From: Eretmocerus hayati
Lineage: Eukaryota > Arthropoda > Insecta > Hymenoptera > Aphelinidae
Direction: 5' to 3'
Assembly: GCA_029851415.1 (NCBI GenBank)
Contig: CM056741.1
Coordinates: 86,814,282 to 86,878,281, forward strand
DNA: 64,000 nt
The stretch's first letter is position 1, and each line of letters starts with the position of its first letter. The notes under the pieces were generated by a model. That model ran no database searches, had not been told where the DNA came from, and saw nothing but the letters and a program-made list of their open reading frames with translations. Made by a program: the position numbers and the translations under genes. Of this stretch, positions 11,301 to 22,679 are shown in pieces.

Positions 11301-14012
11301 ATGAGTTCCACGCAGGAAAACTCAAAGAAAACTCGAGCGCCACGCTCGGAGAATTTCACACCATCAGAAGAAGCAACGTTCGTATCTTTACTGCCAGACT
11401 CCAAAATTACATTGAATGCAAACAAACTGACGCCAAGTCGAGGGAAGAGAAGAACCGGGGCTGGGAAAATCTTGTTGAAGCTTTCAACAGCATCACTACT
11501 GGTATTCCAAGAACGGAGAAGAATCTTAGAAATCTGTGGGATAAATTAAAGAAAAAAGCCAGAAAAGCCGACAAGACTCACAAGAAGGAGACTGTGAAAA
11601 CTGGTAAGATATAGTTTGGTTATCTTGGTGCACTTTTGATCTTTGAAGGAAAACAATGTTGAATGTTGTTACAGTGGCTGAGTTTTGGGATAAAATTTGG
11701 ATTTGTGAGATCTCAACTTGTAGTAGATTTTGCTATCTGGCATTGACCAGAATTGTATGGTTTATTCATGCTCTAGATGAAGTCTGAATTCCCACTTTTT
11801 GCGTACAGTAAGATCTGACATTTTATTTTGCAGGCTTAATATTGAATTTTTGGGATCAGAGATTTTGTATGCTGGTTCAGTATTAAAAAGTTAGGACCAA
11901 GAATTTATGTTACGCTGGGCCAGTATTGAATAGTTTGGATCAGAAATGTTGTCACGCTGGCTTAATATTGAATAGTTGGGATCAGGAATTTTTCTACGCT
12001 GGCTCAATATTGAATAGTTGGGATCAGAAATTTTGCTATGCTGACTCAATATTGAATAGTTGGGATCAGAAATTTTGCTACGCTGGTTCAATATTGAATT
12101 TTTGGGATCAGAGATTTTGTGTGCTGGTTCAGTATTAAATAGTTAGGACAAGAAATTATGCTACGCTGGCTCAATATTGAATTTTTGGGATCAGAGATTT
12201 TGTGTGCTGGTTCAGTATTAAATAGTTAGGACAAGAAATTATGCTACGCTGCGCCAGTATTGAATAGTTGGGATCAGAAATGTTGTCACGCTGGCTTAAT
12301 ATTGAATAGTTGGGATCAGAAATTTTTCTACGCTGGCTCAATATTGAATAGTTGGGATCAGAGATTTTGTGTGCTGGTTCAGTATTAAATAGTTAGGACA
12401 AGAAATTATGCTACGCTGGCTCAATATTGAAATTTTGGGATCAGAGATTTTGTGTGCTGGTTCAGTATTAAATAGTTAGGACAAGAAATTATGCTACGCT
12501 GGGCCAGTATTGAATAGTTGGGATCAGAAATGTTGCCACGCTGGCTTAATATTGAATAGTTGGGATCAGAAATTTTTCTACGCTGGCTCAATATTGAATA
12601 GTTGGGATCAGAAATTTTTCTACGCTGGCTCAATATTGAATAGTTGGGATCAGATATTTTTCTACGCTGGCTCAATATTGAATAGTTGGGATCAGAAATT
12701 TTGCTACGCTGGCTCAATATTGAATAGTTGGGATCAGAAATTTTGTTACACTGGCTCAGAATTGAACACATGGAATCAGAACTTTTGTTAAGCTGGGTCA
12801 GAACTGGATAGTTAGGAACTGTGTAACCTCAAGGTTATGCCACTGTGTGTTGCTATAGTCATTACTAGAATTTGATGGTTGTTATTATTGAAGGTGTAGA
12901 TCACCATCTTATGATTTTTGTCACTTTAATCAAATTTTGTGTTCCACTTGAAGCCTTGTAATCAAACTTTTTTCCTGTGCCAACCCTCATTATCTCAAGT
13001 TTTTCAAAATTCCAGGAGGAGGATCAAAAGACATTTCTGTGGCACCAAAGAAGGCAGATGATGTAGTACTGGAAATCTTGGGACCATCAGGAAAGGGTCT
13101 GCCTAGCAAGGGTGACAGTGATCGTGCTGAAGTGACTGGTTAGTTAACGAGTAATAATAATGCTTTGTGGTATATCCCCAATTGAAACTGTAGTGTACGA
13201 ATTTATGTTTCAGGGCCAATAATGCTTTTGAATTCGGCTTCTTTGCCGGATGATATAGGACATGGAAATGATCCTTCTGCTCACGATAATGCTGAGGTAA
13301 GAAATTTGGACTATCCTAATAAAGATGAGCATCCGGCGACAACTTTACTTATGTTTACTGTTCAAGAAAATTCATACTAGTCCGTCCCTTGCTACGATGC
13401 GCTTATTCTTTAGAGCCACCGTTTCAATAGTCTCCTCATGAATGATGTTGTAATAGTTGAATCAATGCCCCCCCCCCAACTCTCTTCTACGTACTTCCCT
13501 TTTATCTTTTGAAAAAACAGTAGAAACTAATTGAAACACTTTTTTCACAGTGCATAATGGCAATTGATTTCGGGGCAATCCAGGTTCCAAAAGATGATCA
13601 GTCCTTTCTTCAGCCATCCCAAGAAATCGCTCAAGATGGTAGTCATACCTGGGCACCAGCAGCCATAGTTCCTCGTATGCTGTACGAAAGAAAACCAGAT
13701 GCCTTACGAGCTGATTTTGATTCTTCATTAAAGAAAGAGTCTTCACGGAAGAGCTCTGTCACTAAAGATATGGAAAGGGCAAAAAAGTTCAAGCGACGCC
13801 GGCCCAGTTTGCCTCAAGATGAATCCCAATCGAAGCTAGTTTTAGCAAAGTTGCAGCTTGCAGAGGCCACAAAAAAGACGGTTGAAGAAGAAAGTAAGAG
13901 GAATGAGCAACTTTTCGAAATGGAGAAAGAAAAGAAGAAATACGAAACCGAGCTGGCAAGATTGAGTATTCTAAAACTGAAACGTGATTTGAATATGGAA
14001 AAAGATGAATAA
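11301..14012 (+). CDS. Harbinger Myb/SANT-like DNA-binding protein (4 exons)
   Basis: Exons by GT/AG borders: 11301-11603, 13016-13138, 13214-13296 and 13551-14012. The splice phases join cleanly (1, 1, 0). Exon 1 encodes the Myb/SANT-like fold (Myb_DNA-bind_5 type) with an acidic start, EKNRGWENL, a PRTEKNLRNLWDKLKK helix and a basic tail. Exon 2 has the typical Gly-rich linker then VLEILGP. Exon 4 ends in a Lys/Glu-rich coiled coil. In Harbinger elements this protein binds the transposon ends and carries the transposase into the nucleus. The start is the ATG at 11301 because the homology begins just after it. Reading frame changes by one base between about 11395 and 11405, before the core of the domain, so the copy is probably inactive unless this is a sequencing error. 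Confidence 0.85.
11830..12795 (+). repeat. 42-bp minisatellite in intron 1
   Basis: About 23 diverged copies of a 42-base unit of the type GCTGGCTCAATATTGAATAG + TTGGGATCAGAAATTTTGCTAC. Because 42 is divisible by three, long stretches are open on both strands (plus reads repeats of SILNSWDQKF), which mimics a gene. Variants alternate: units with AAATAGTTAGGACAAGAAAT recur beside the standard unit, giving an 84-base higher-order period between about 12107 and 12500. It lies wholly within the first intron of the Myb-like gene. Confidence 0.9.
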
Positions 14013-15035
14013 GTTCATGTAAAACTGTGGCATTGTCAATCACTCTGAACTTGCACTGATGATTATAAGATATTCGAGTCATTTCTTGTTACTTAACTAG
14101 GTCTCCAGAGACAAATCGATGAACAAATCGATGTTTAGTTGGTTAAAATTTCCTTTCGCAAAGCTGCAAAACCAAATCTTGCATGTGCAAGCTGAGATTG
14201 GTTACACGTGCCACAGTTCCGGGTACAGAGTATCAAGTAGTTCATTATTGTAACCTACCTCGAAATCCAAAGCTAACGTTTATAGGAATGTACCGTGGGC
14301 CAATGTCTTGCTTTGCATTAGGACTGGAAATTAACCTATTAGTGTCGTGTATATAACTGTATATAGAGTGCAAGCACCAAAGCCAGTACACATATGTTGA
14401 GATCGTTGCTTTTGAAAATAGCTCTATTCATTCGTTTATTCATTCCGATAACTTTCTTTTAGTGTGTTTGCATCATAAGCAGCACGTGTATGTTCAAATG
14501 AGTACCACAAGAAAACTATTTACGCAATCCATAATACATGTATGAAGTTGTTGTGCCTTGAAGAGTTTAGCATTATATCCGAAATAGATTGTATAGACAG
14601 AAAATAATCTATCAATGATTTGAAGATTCACCATCAAAGTGAACATTCATATATTCTACCAAGGAGGGAGCAATAAGTTTTTTATCTTCTACTATCTTCT
14701 TAATATCTTATGTCACGGTGCAATGTGAGTGTTTGAAATGATTCCAATAAATGTCATTCAGTTACTATAAAAGATATATTTTTTTCTCATTCTTATTGAA
14801 TTGAATACAGTATGAAAATAATCATTTCTTTGCAACATTGAAAATTGAGCAAATCTCAAAGATTGTCAAAGTAATCATTTATCAACGTTTGTCTGGTCTG
14901 TTGTCTCAACAGTACGTTGCGGGCTGCTTCATTATTGATAATGACTGGTTGATCCACTTGTCCTCGAGCAATCAAATCTTCCCAAGGCATGGGAAGATTG
15001 AGTGTGGGGTCGTTTGGAGCTTCAGGCTCATTTTC
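14013..15035. other. Spacer between convergent Harbinger genes
   Basis: AT-rich 3' sequence of the two converging genes. An AATAAA lies near 14745 on plus. No further gene seen. Confidence 0.5.
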
Positions 15036-16303
15036 TCATCTTAAAAAGTTGAATAAGATAGCTGTAGCTATAATGATGGGCATGGCATTTTCTAGGCGGA
15101 CATAAATACCTAGAGCAAGGACAGGAAATCGTCGTTTCCACACTCCGAAAATACGTTCGATTGGATTCCGAGTTCTAATCTGAGATTCATTGTATAAATT
15201 CTCGACGCGTCCAACAGGATTATCCAATGGAGGCATCACATACCTCCGGACGGCGTAAGCTGAATCAGCAACTAGAAGAGCATCCCCATATTCACCATTT
15301 TCAAATCTTGCTCTTTGTCGGCTGTGATCGAAGACAGTTTGATCATGACTGCTGCCTGGCCAACGAGCAACAAGATCTAAAAATTCCAGATTGGCATTGC
15401 AGATTGCTTGCACATTCAAGGAAAAGTAGGCTTTCCTGTTTCTAAAATATTCGTCGTGCTCACCTCCTGCAATTAATATTTCCAAATAGTCAGAAAATCG
15501 TATGTTTCAAAATTACTCAAAATCATTTAATATCAACCTGGTGATCGGATTTTCACATGGGTGCAATCGATAGCGCCCACAACTCGAGGGAATCGAGCGA
15601 TCGCATAAAATGCAGCCATAGTCGCGCGCATTTCTTGACGTGATCTTGGAAAATAGATGAAATTTCCATATAAAGATACTATAGCTGCAGTGACTTTGTG
15701 TATGATTCGATGAGCTGTTGACTCGCTCACTCCACTAAAATCAGATGCACTGATCTGTGTACATCCAGTTGCATAGTTTCTGAAAATACAAACACCGTCT
15801 GAAAATGCGTTGAAAAGACATATTTCCCGCTCTCGTTTTCACTGTGATTCATAACAGAGTTTATAAATCTCAACGTTAATAAAATGCACAATAATCGTTG
15901 CATTCGATATGAAATTTGATCGAAATTCAATATTTCAGGTCGCAAATCATAGTAATGAATTTATAATGAGAGGATTAATTATGTGAGAGAAGGGCTATCA
16001 ACAAACTGAATACTTCGGGGCCAACAAGCATTTTTTAGTAGTCTTTTCAACTTTCACTTACTTGTCACTTGGAAATTCCAATCTATGATCGATCATATCC
16101 AAAATCAATAGACAGCTCCGCTTGGAAAGTCTGAACCTCTGCACAAAATCTTTGTCGTCAAGGTCTGTAAAATGCTCAGAACGATCCCGAATGAACCTTG
16201 GTCTTGGGATCGCTTGATTTTCATTATTATCTTCGTCATCACTATCAAAAATCACATCAAACGCTATTCGCACTATTCGCTGCATGGCCATGTTTACATG
16301 CAT
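15036..16303 (-). CDS. PIF/Harbinger DDE transposase
   Basis: Exons on minus: 16303-16062 (donor AA|GTAAGT), 15779-15538, and 15466-15036. Exon 1 has the family's N-terminal LDDKDFVQRFRLSK helix-turn-helix-like segment. The second listed exon carries STAHRIIHKV and VVGAIDCTHV with the first catalytic Asp. The last exon has ARWPGSSHDQ, the second Asp in VADSAY and the Glu in NPIERIFGVWKRRFP, with 35 residues between them, so all three acidic residues are present. The acceptor of the last exon (TTGCAG|GAGG) joins in phase. A short linking exon near 15840-15920 (QRLLCILLTLRF) looks degenerate and its borders are unsure. Length is near the usual 350-400 residues. Confidence 0.88.
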
Positions 16304-16499
16304 ATTTTGAGGTTACCTCGCTCTACACAGCTCCGGTAACACGCTACCCGGCGGAACTTGGGCCGGTTAAAGTTATCTCTCGGGTAGCGCTGCTAACCGC
16401 GGGATAAAATTTGGTGGGAGACAAATTAGAGTTACCGTGCAGATAACTGCCCGGGTAACGTTACCCGGCCGGTAAGAACGGTGGTGAAAGTGGCCCTGA

Positions 16500-18733
16500 G
16501 TCCATCAATCCTCCATCCTCGGATTGTTTTTTTGAGCCTACCAAAAAATCCTGAAGGTTGGAGACGAAACTGCCAATAGATTCGGTTTCTACGTCGGAAG
16601 ATACATCAATTATACATATTCACGTCTTTGAAACACTTCGACTCAAGATTCGCATTTCCCAAGCAATTGAAGGAGCCACGAGTCTACCGATAAGATACCT
16701 TGACTTTTTCAATTTTGTTTCGTGACAGTTTGAGTTCTATTTCACCAAGTTGACTCTTTCGAGAAGTCATTCTGAAGGAAATCCACTAGATATCGATTAA
16801 GAATACTTTCAGAAACGTTGGAGGACGTGCATTCACAGGAGATGCAAATGGCCGATTCTAAACTCCCTCCAAAAATGGTTCTCAGCATCTTCGAACACTT
16901 TCCACCACCTATGATAATACGCTCCACAGCAGTCTTCGATGTGAAACTAGCCGGCAAATACGATCGAATGGTCACTTCACTCCCTTGTCCTCAATTCATA
17001 CGAGAAAAATTGTTTCTCAATATACAGGAATTCCTTTCTGGGCTTATATCTGGAGTTGTCAGTACGCAATAATTCATTTCCTACTTGTCAGAGTTCTGAG
17101 AAAATGTAAGAAGAATCTCATATTGATTCGCTGAAATGCTTGATGCGATTCAATCGATCAACCAGCAACTTTTAGCGTTTCTCGGAGGGTCCTGAGGGTG
17201 CTGGATGAAACACGAGTGACCCTGGGACCTAGAAACTTTTCCATTCCTCATTATTCATGTTTTGAAGATGGAGAAAAATGTCTCCAAGGCCATACCTGAC
17301 AAGGTTCACTTCACCATGGTCGACCGCTCGGTCGTTTTTTGGGTAAATTCTTCCAATCTCACCAATATCCTCTACAACAATATCAGTATTCTCGAAACCA
17401 ACAGCCAACAATTCATTCATCATTGATCAACTGGAAATACTCAAAGAATTCAAAAATGGGCTCACAAGGAGAGCACCATTCCTGGAGAACACGATGAAAT
17501 TCTGGGAATCATCCTGTTTCGGTGGAAAATGACGGTATCTGCGGAGGTTTGGTCCGATGAGCCTCATATCCCGAGTTACAGCTTTGGTGATCAGCATCGC
17601 CCATATAAATCCATAATGGAATGACATATACATAGATATGCTGACAATGCTAGCCTCCATAGCAATATCTCAGAATAGGGGTCCTATGGGCCTAATGCCT
17701 TGAGGACACCTCCATGTTTCACCAAAATAAGGTGATTCCTAGGGTCCCATCAAGATCCGTATCCCGCGGGCCTAGTAGGCTCCTTGTCAGAGGATGTCTA
17801 TTTGAGGCCACGGGCTCCAAAATATTCATCTGTTACGATCACACAATTCTCTGCTGGGTGTATTGAGACTTTTGACCGGTGGAATAGACTCTGCTCACCT
17901 GACGCCTCGTGGAGTTAATTTACAATGAACAATGGATTCCTTCTAAGAATACACGGTCGTATACCCGATCCCTCATGGTATCTTATATACGATTGTTGAG
18001 CCTACGTTCTCATGATCGACGGTACCATTACTCTGGTTCGTTGTTCCTATGACCGATCGAATGTTCGACCGCGAGTGTATTTGTACATATATGTGAAATG
18101 GTATATGAGATTCCTCATCTGTTCTATTATACGGCTGCAGGACTTATCTTTCGGTATGGTGGCAAGTAGCGTATGAAAAGAAGGAGACTTCCAGGGTCTG
18201 TCTCACAAGAGATGAGAAGAAGACTTGGTCAACTTGAACTCGACTCCAGAGATCTTTGATTCTCCGAAAGCGCTTCGGATAGTGAGTCTGCGATAGTACT
18301 CAATGGGCACTGCCACGAAGTAGTTGGACTCGTGTATTTCCAGGAATTTGCATACAAGGGTAGCCGAGAAGTGAAATCTACGGGGGTCCGAATGTAGGCA
18401 GCCGAAATTTTCTTCGTACGGGTCGATTCATCCCCTCCTTTCCACTCTGTGGATATTCTACTCATAGATTCTGCAGTTGATGCTATCACGTCTGTTCCTC
18501 GTCTGGTGCATGTGAACATGGTGCAAGAATGGTATCCAGCACCTCATCACAATTCATTTCCCCTGGGTCTAGTTGCTTCGGAGAGAAAAGAAGGAGGAGA
18601 GGGGAAGAATTTAGGAGGATTGGTCACATTGAATCATTGATCACTACCTACCAAAGAGAAATATGGGATGGTGTGTGAATTCTTGAATCACGGGTCTATG
18701 AAAGGTATCGATTGATGCACAGAATATTGTTAC
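16500..18733. other. No gene recognised
   Basis: Several minus-strand reading frames of 64-96 codons occur (for example 17660-17427, with a hydrophobic start, and 17423-17229), but none matches a family I know or continues across credible splice sites. The next peroxiredoxin exon, expected here on minus, was looked for and not found. Confidence 0.45.
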
Positions 18734-19042
18734 CTTCCGACTGGTAGATCATTAATGGTGACTTGTCTCAGATTCTGTTTTCTGTCAATAATGAATAGAC
18801 CTCTGAAAGGTATTCCAGTTTCTTCATCAAGAATTCCGTAGTCACGGGCAATCTTCGCACTTTTGTCAGCAAGGAGTGGAATCCTCATATCGCCCAAACC
18901 TCCCAACTTCCGTGGGGTATTTATCCATGCGAGATGACTAAAATGTGAATCTGTAGATGCAGCGATGAGTTGGACACCAGCAGCCTCAAATTCTTGGGCG
19001 CGATCCGAGAAAGCAATTATCTCGGTGGGACAAACAAATGTG
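18734..19042 (-). CDS. Peroxiredoxin (2-Cys, Prx1/2/4 type), one internal exon
   Basis: The minus strand reads an uninterrupted 103-codon exon between acceptor TTTCCTTCCAG (ending at 19043) and donor AG|GTAACA (18733). It begins in the thioredoxin-fold segment [11 protein letters not shown], which holds the peroxidatic Cys. It continues through [48 protein letters not shown] and [14 protein letters not shown], all hallmark blocks of 2-Cys peroxiredoxins that reduce peroxides using thioredoxin. The N-terminal exon (FFYPLDF region) and the C-terminal exon with the resolving Cys (VCP) were not found in the window. Either introns are very long or this is an isolated exon. No stop or frameshift is present, and one residue (the Arg after PFRGLFIID) varies where related proteins often have other residues. 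Confidence 0.88.
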
Positions 19043-19767
19043 CTGGAAGGAAAATTTTTTTGTAGTGATTTTCGCTCGAGGCAGCACTTGGAATGGGGAA
19101 TGCCTGCACGAGTTGGTGTCTGAAAAATGTACTTCCTTCTTCCAATAACCCAGGATGAGGTCGAGACTTATTGCACATGCTGAGCAAGGGCAAGAGTTGA
19201 CCACACAAAGATTATGAAATCAGACATAGTATTTCCCTTTCGATGGCCCGGGTTGTGGATTGATTTTTTGACCGAATTCGTAACCGATTGTTTATTGGAT
19301 GACAAAGACGAAATATGAAAACTCTATTCAATTGCTTTTTCTTGATAAGCATGGATAACACAGGATAACTTGGAGTTTCCCCGATCCGGGGAGGGTGAAA
19401 ATCATCCCCGACGTATTTGTGGCGTCTCGCTTCCCATTCATATTTGTTCATATCAGCAAGGATTTGGAATTGCTTCGGTTTGCATTTTTACTGCATTCCT
19501 TTCAATCGCTGGGAGATCACAACATCATTCACCAATGGTATGAAAGGCAAGATCGGAAGTTCACGAGCACTCATTTGTTCATTGATTGTCGATATTAGAA
19601 GCCTGCTGAGGACACCAGTATAATCTTGAGAGAGTCTGGTTTTGGTCTAGTACAGCGTATTCTACAGAATCAAGACTATTACGGACGGGAATCAGATAGT
19701 TCCAAGAAATATCGTCACTGCCCCGTCCTCGGGTAGCATGTGAGTTACATCATTGTGTGAATGATTG
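19043..19767. other. No gene recognised upstream of the peroxiredoxin exon
   Basis: Presumed intron of the peroxiredoxin gene on minus. Small frames on both strands match nothing known. Confidence 0.4.
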
Positions 19768-20118
19768 TGTCACGTGGGTACAGGTGGAGATCAGTGCCTG
19801 ATCTCACCTCTCCCCTTCGTGCCACGATGACGTTGCACCCGCGACGGCTACGCGGCCGCGCAACGTATGTTCGCGGTTCGCCGGCCATCGCGGATGCACC
19901 GTCAGCACTTCGACGGAGCGAAGTACATCCCCACTGTATCGGTCTACGCTGCAGCAAGGACCATCGTCGTCTACGCTGAGCCGTGCGGCGGCCAGACCGC
20001 TCGTATCAACCTTCAGAATCATATCTCTCTCTCGAGTATATTTTAGCTGCCATTAAACCTATATATTTACATCACTCAGCCGTGATTCATTCGAATCACC
20101 CCTCCTTCCCACGTAACA
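19768..20118 (+). mobile_element. Solo LTR, Ty3/gypsy-like
   Basis: A 351-base unit begins TGTCACGTGGG and ends CCCACGTAACA (10 of 11 positions inverted-complementary). It is flanked by the 4-base direct duplication ATTG at 19764-19767 and 20119-20122. The body is GC-rich. An ATTAAA near 20053 is a plausible polyadenylation signal and sets the orientation as plus. No internal retroelement sequence is left, so this is most likely the product of LTR-LTR recombination. Confidence 0.82.
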
Positions 20119-20217
20119 ATTGAATGGATTATATCTAATTTTTCATGTATAAATCGACCAATTCTTATTGTAAATGCTCACACATTAAGTTTTCCTAGGA
20201 TCAATATCAATAAAATA

Positions 20218-21248
20218 CCGTATTCACCCAAGTATAAGACGCACCCCACTTTATGGGGGGAGGAATCGGGAATCAATATTAACTTGTAGACTCGACACCC
20301 CCTTGATAAGACGCTACCCCGGTTCACTGGGACTCAAGGTCAAAAATTTCAAATGAAACCGGGTACGATTGGGAAAGCTCCTCTTCCTCATAACTTCACC
20401 TCCGGACACAAACGCGAGAAACTTCGTTTATCCTGACCAGCCTCTCGATTTCCAAGATTTTTCACTTCTACTTGTTACACAACCTTCAGTTTGGAAGGAC
20501 TCGTACATGAAATTCTCTTTTTAAACTCCATATTTGTAATCTGGCTCAGCTGTTGAGCTACTGAGATTTGACCGTGTACTGGTGTTTTCAAATGTTGATA
20601 AAATTTTAAATATCATATACATTCGCGATGTGGCAATGCTATTATGACGCCTACTCAGTTGTCGATGTGATTGAAATACGTACACAAAGTCGCACAATTG
20701 CGCGAAAGCTCCTCTTCCTCATTACTCCACCTCCGGACACAAACGCGAGAAACTTCGTTTATCCTGCCCAGCCTCTCGATTCCCAAGATTTTTCACTTCT
20801 ACTTGTTATACAACCTTCAGTTTGGAAGGACTCGTACATGAAATCCTCTTTTTAGACTCCATATTTGTAATCTGGCTCAGCTGTTGAGCTACTGAGATTC
20901 GACCGTGTACTGGTGTTTTCGAATGTTGATGAAATTTTAAATATCATATACATTCGCGATGTGGCAATGCTATTATGACGCCCACTCAGTTGTCGATGTG
21001 ATTGAAATACGTACACAAAGTCACACAATTGCGCGTACATTCATGCGTGTTTACGATTGTGAACATAGTTTGTAGAATCCACAGCTGAGTCTGGCGGTAT
21101 TCTATACGTTTCTGGCGCAACCTAATCACGAGTGCTGACAACAGAATATCCGCACAGGAAATATTAAGCACCTATAAATAAGACGCACCCCTGTTTTGGA
21201 GTGCTCAATACTGATTTTTTGGTGCGTCCCATACTTGAGTAAACACGG
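20218..21248. mobile_element. Non-autonomous TA-flanked DNA transposon
   Basis: Ends are imperfect 28-base inverted repeats: CCGTATTCACCCAAGTATAA then GACGCACC on the left, and the complement of CCGTGTTTACTCAAGTATGG then GACGCACC on the right. Both are bordered by TA (20216-20217, 21249-21250), typical of the Tc1/mariner/pogo superfamily. No transposase is encoded. The interior has a 331-base tandem duplication. A truncated right-end relative is at 26735-26891. Confidence 0.82.
20374..21035 (+). repeat. 331-bp tandem duplication inside the DNA element
   Basis: Copy 1 (20374-20704) and copy 2 (20705-21035) both start AAAGCTCCTCTTCCTCAT and end near CACAATTGCGCG. They differ by roughly a dozen substitutions, so the duplication is fairly young relative to the element's end divergence. 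Confidence 0.85.
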
Positions 21249-21250
21249 TA

Positions 21251-22679
21251 GTGCTTGGGAGTTTTCACGGCAGTTAGGGGCTCTCTCTGACAAGAAAATT
21301 TGCTCTGAAACCACGATTGATGTTTGGAACGAGGGAATCCATAGCGAGAAGAGATTTTGCGGAATTTTTCAAAGTAAAAGGTCCGGCTAACATTGCGGAA
21401 CGAGGATCTTGATGAAACTCTAGGCATTATCTTGTTGTAGCGAGAAACGAAGGTATGTTCGAGGGCTTAATCCCGCGGGGCTGCTACTTTGAGATACAGC
21501 TAAAGAGATCAGCATTGTTAGTATACCTATACATAGGATTTTTTAACTTGGGCCCATATTGGCAATGCTGATTTTTATAGCTGTACCTCAGGGTAGGAGG
21601 CCCATGGGATCAAACCCTTGGAGATACCTTCATTTTGCACCAGAACAAGATGATTACTAGAGTTTCATCAAGATCCATGTTCCAGAAGGTTAAACCTCCC
21701 TTTGTGAGTCCCAATGGAGATTCCTAAGACGCGGCTGAACGAAAAATTTGAGTCTCTCAAGGAATGTAACGTTCAAGTTATGAACAAAAGTGTCCATGGC
21801 TTGTAGGGACAGCAGGAAATTTCCATTTGGGATCGGTTTAGGCACGCCGTGCTTTTGTCCTTGGGAAGAACTGGGGAGGTTCCACGTGGGAGCAAGTTAA
21901 GTAGATAAGGTAACTGTCTGAGTGTATGGCACGATGTACGTATCTATGGGACACTGTAATAGTATTAGATTTTCCGAGGAAACTAGTCACTTCTTTCAAT
22001 CAAAAAAAATTTTAGAGTAAAGTACGCATGTTAATGTATGTGTCGGGACGAAGAATCAGAAATGAATTTATTTCTACATTTAAGGAAAAATCTCGGAAGT
22101 TCTCTCTCACCCACCTGTGTGATTCGTGGTTCGCCCTGAGGGCTGGTGAGCGATGGAGAGCCTAATATAGAGAGGCTGGTTCATGAGTATATTGAATATT
22201 ACGTAGTGCAAAAGCTTATCATAACTGTGACTAAGTGTTGCTCCACCCTTAGGTGAATGATTTGAGCGTTCTTTCGTTAAGAATTTCCAAATATCGCGGT
22301 GTTTCATTCCACGTACCACGCGCGCGCTGATGTCTGTGGATATGGAACGGTTCGGTTGGTGTTCCAGTTCCCACGTACACTTGACCGCAGCACACGGCAC
22401 AGTTTCTGTAAGGATTTTTAGCAATTTTTTCTTGCTCCAATTGTAAATAATGCACTTCTGGTGATCTATAACTGAATAATGAAGCCTACGTGGAACCGCA
22501 AGGAGTGAGTGTGCATTATTATCTGTCGAAATCCAGTCTAGGTATCCTAACCTCAAAGCCGAACAATCACGCCTAGTGTACCATTCTTCATTCTCTCACA
22601 TTGACTCTTTGAAATTAAATCCTAAATTACATGTGTTTGATATAATTCACAGCCTCACTAGATCAACAAATGAAAAACA
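21251..22679. other. No gene recognised
   Basis: A 149-codon minus-strand frame (22556-22107) carries the phrase CAAVKCTWELEHQ, faintly like a THAP zinc finger, but the rest does not support it. No other structure noted. Confidence 0.4.

Larger units (their letters stand above)
11000..16496. mobile_element. PIF/Harbinger DNA transposon, nearly complete
   Basis: The ends are perfect 20-base inverted repeats, GGGCCACTTTCACCACCGTT at 11000-11019 and its complement at 16477-16496. They are flanked by a 3-base direct duplication TGA (10997-10999, 16497-16499), as expected of PIF/Harbinger. Inside are the two gene types this superfamily carries: a Myb/SANT-like DNA-binding protein on plus and a DDE_Tnp_4-type transposase on minus, converging on each other. 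Both subterminal regions are GC-rich and crowded with TACCGG/CCGGTA and GGTAAC phrases, while the body is AT-rich. One frameshift in the Myb-like gene and one uncertain transposase exon are the only visible damage. Confidence 0.93.

Noticed and set aside
11830..12795. Regularly spaced repeats suggestive of a CRISPR array or a repeat protein
   Set aside because: No unique spacers; the units are contiguous 42-base tandem repeats in an intron, and open frames arise on both strands simply from the period being a multiple of three.
22107..22556. Minus-strand 149-codon frame with CAAVKC..W, THAP-like
   Set aside because: Only the first Cys pair and a Trp fit; the AVPTF-like block, the second Cys/His pair and proper spacing are missing.
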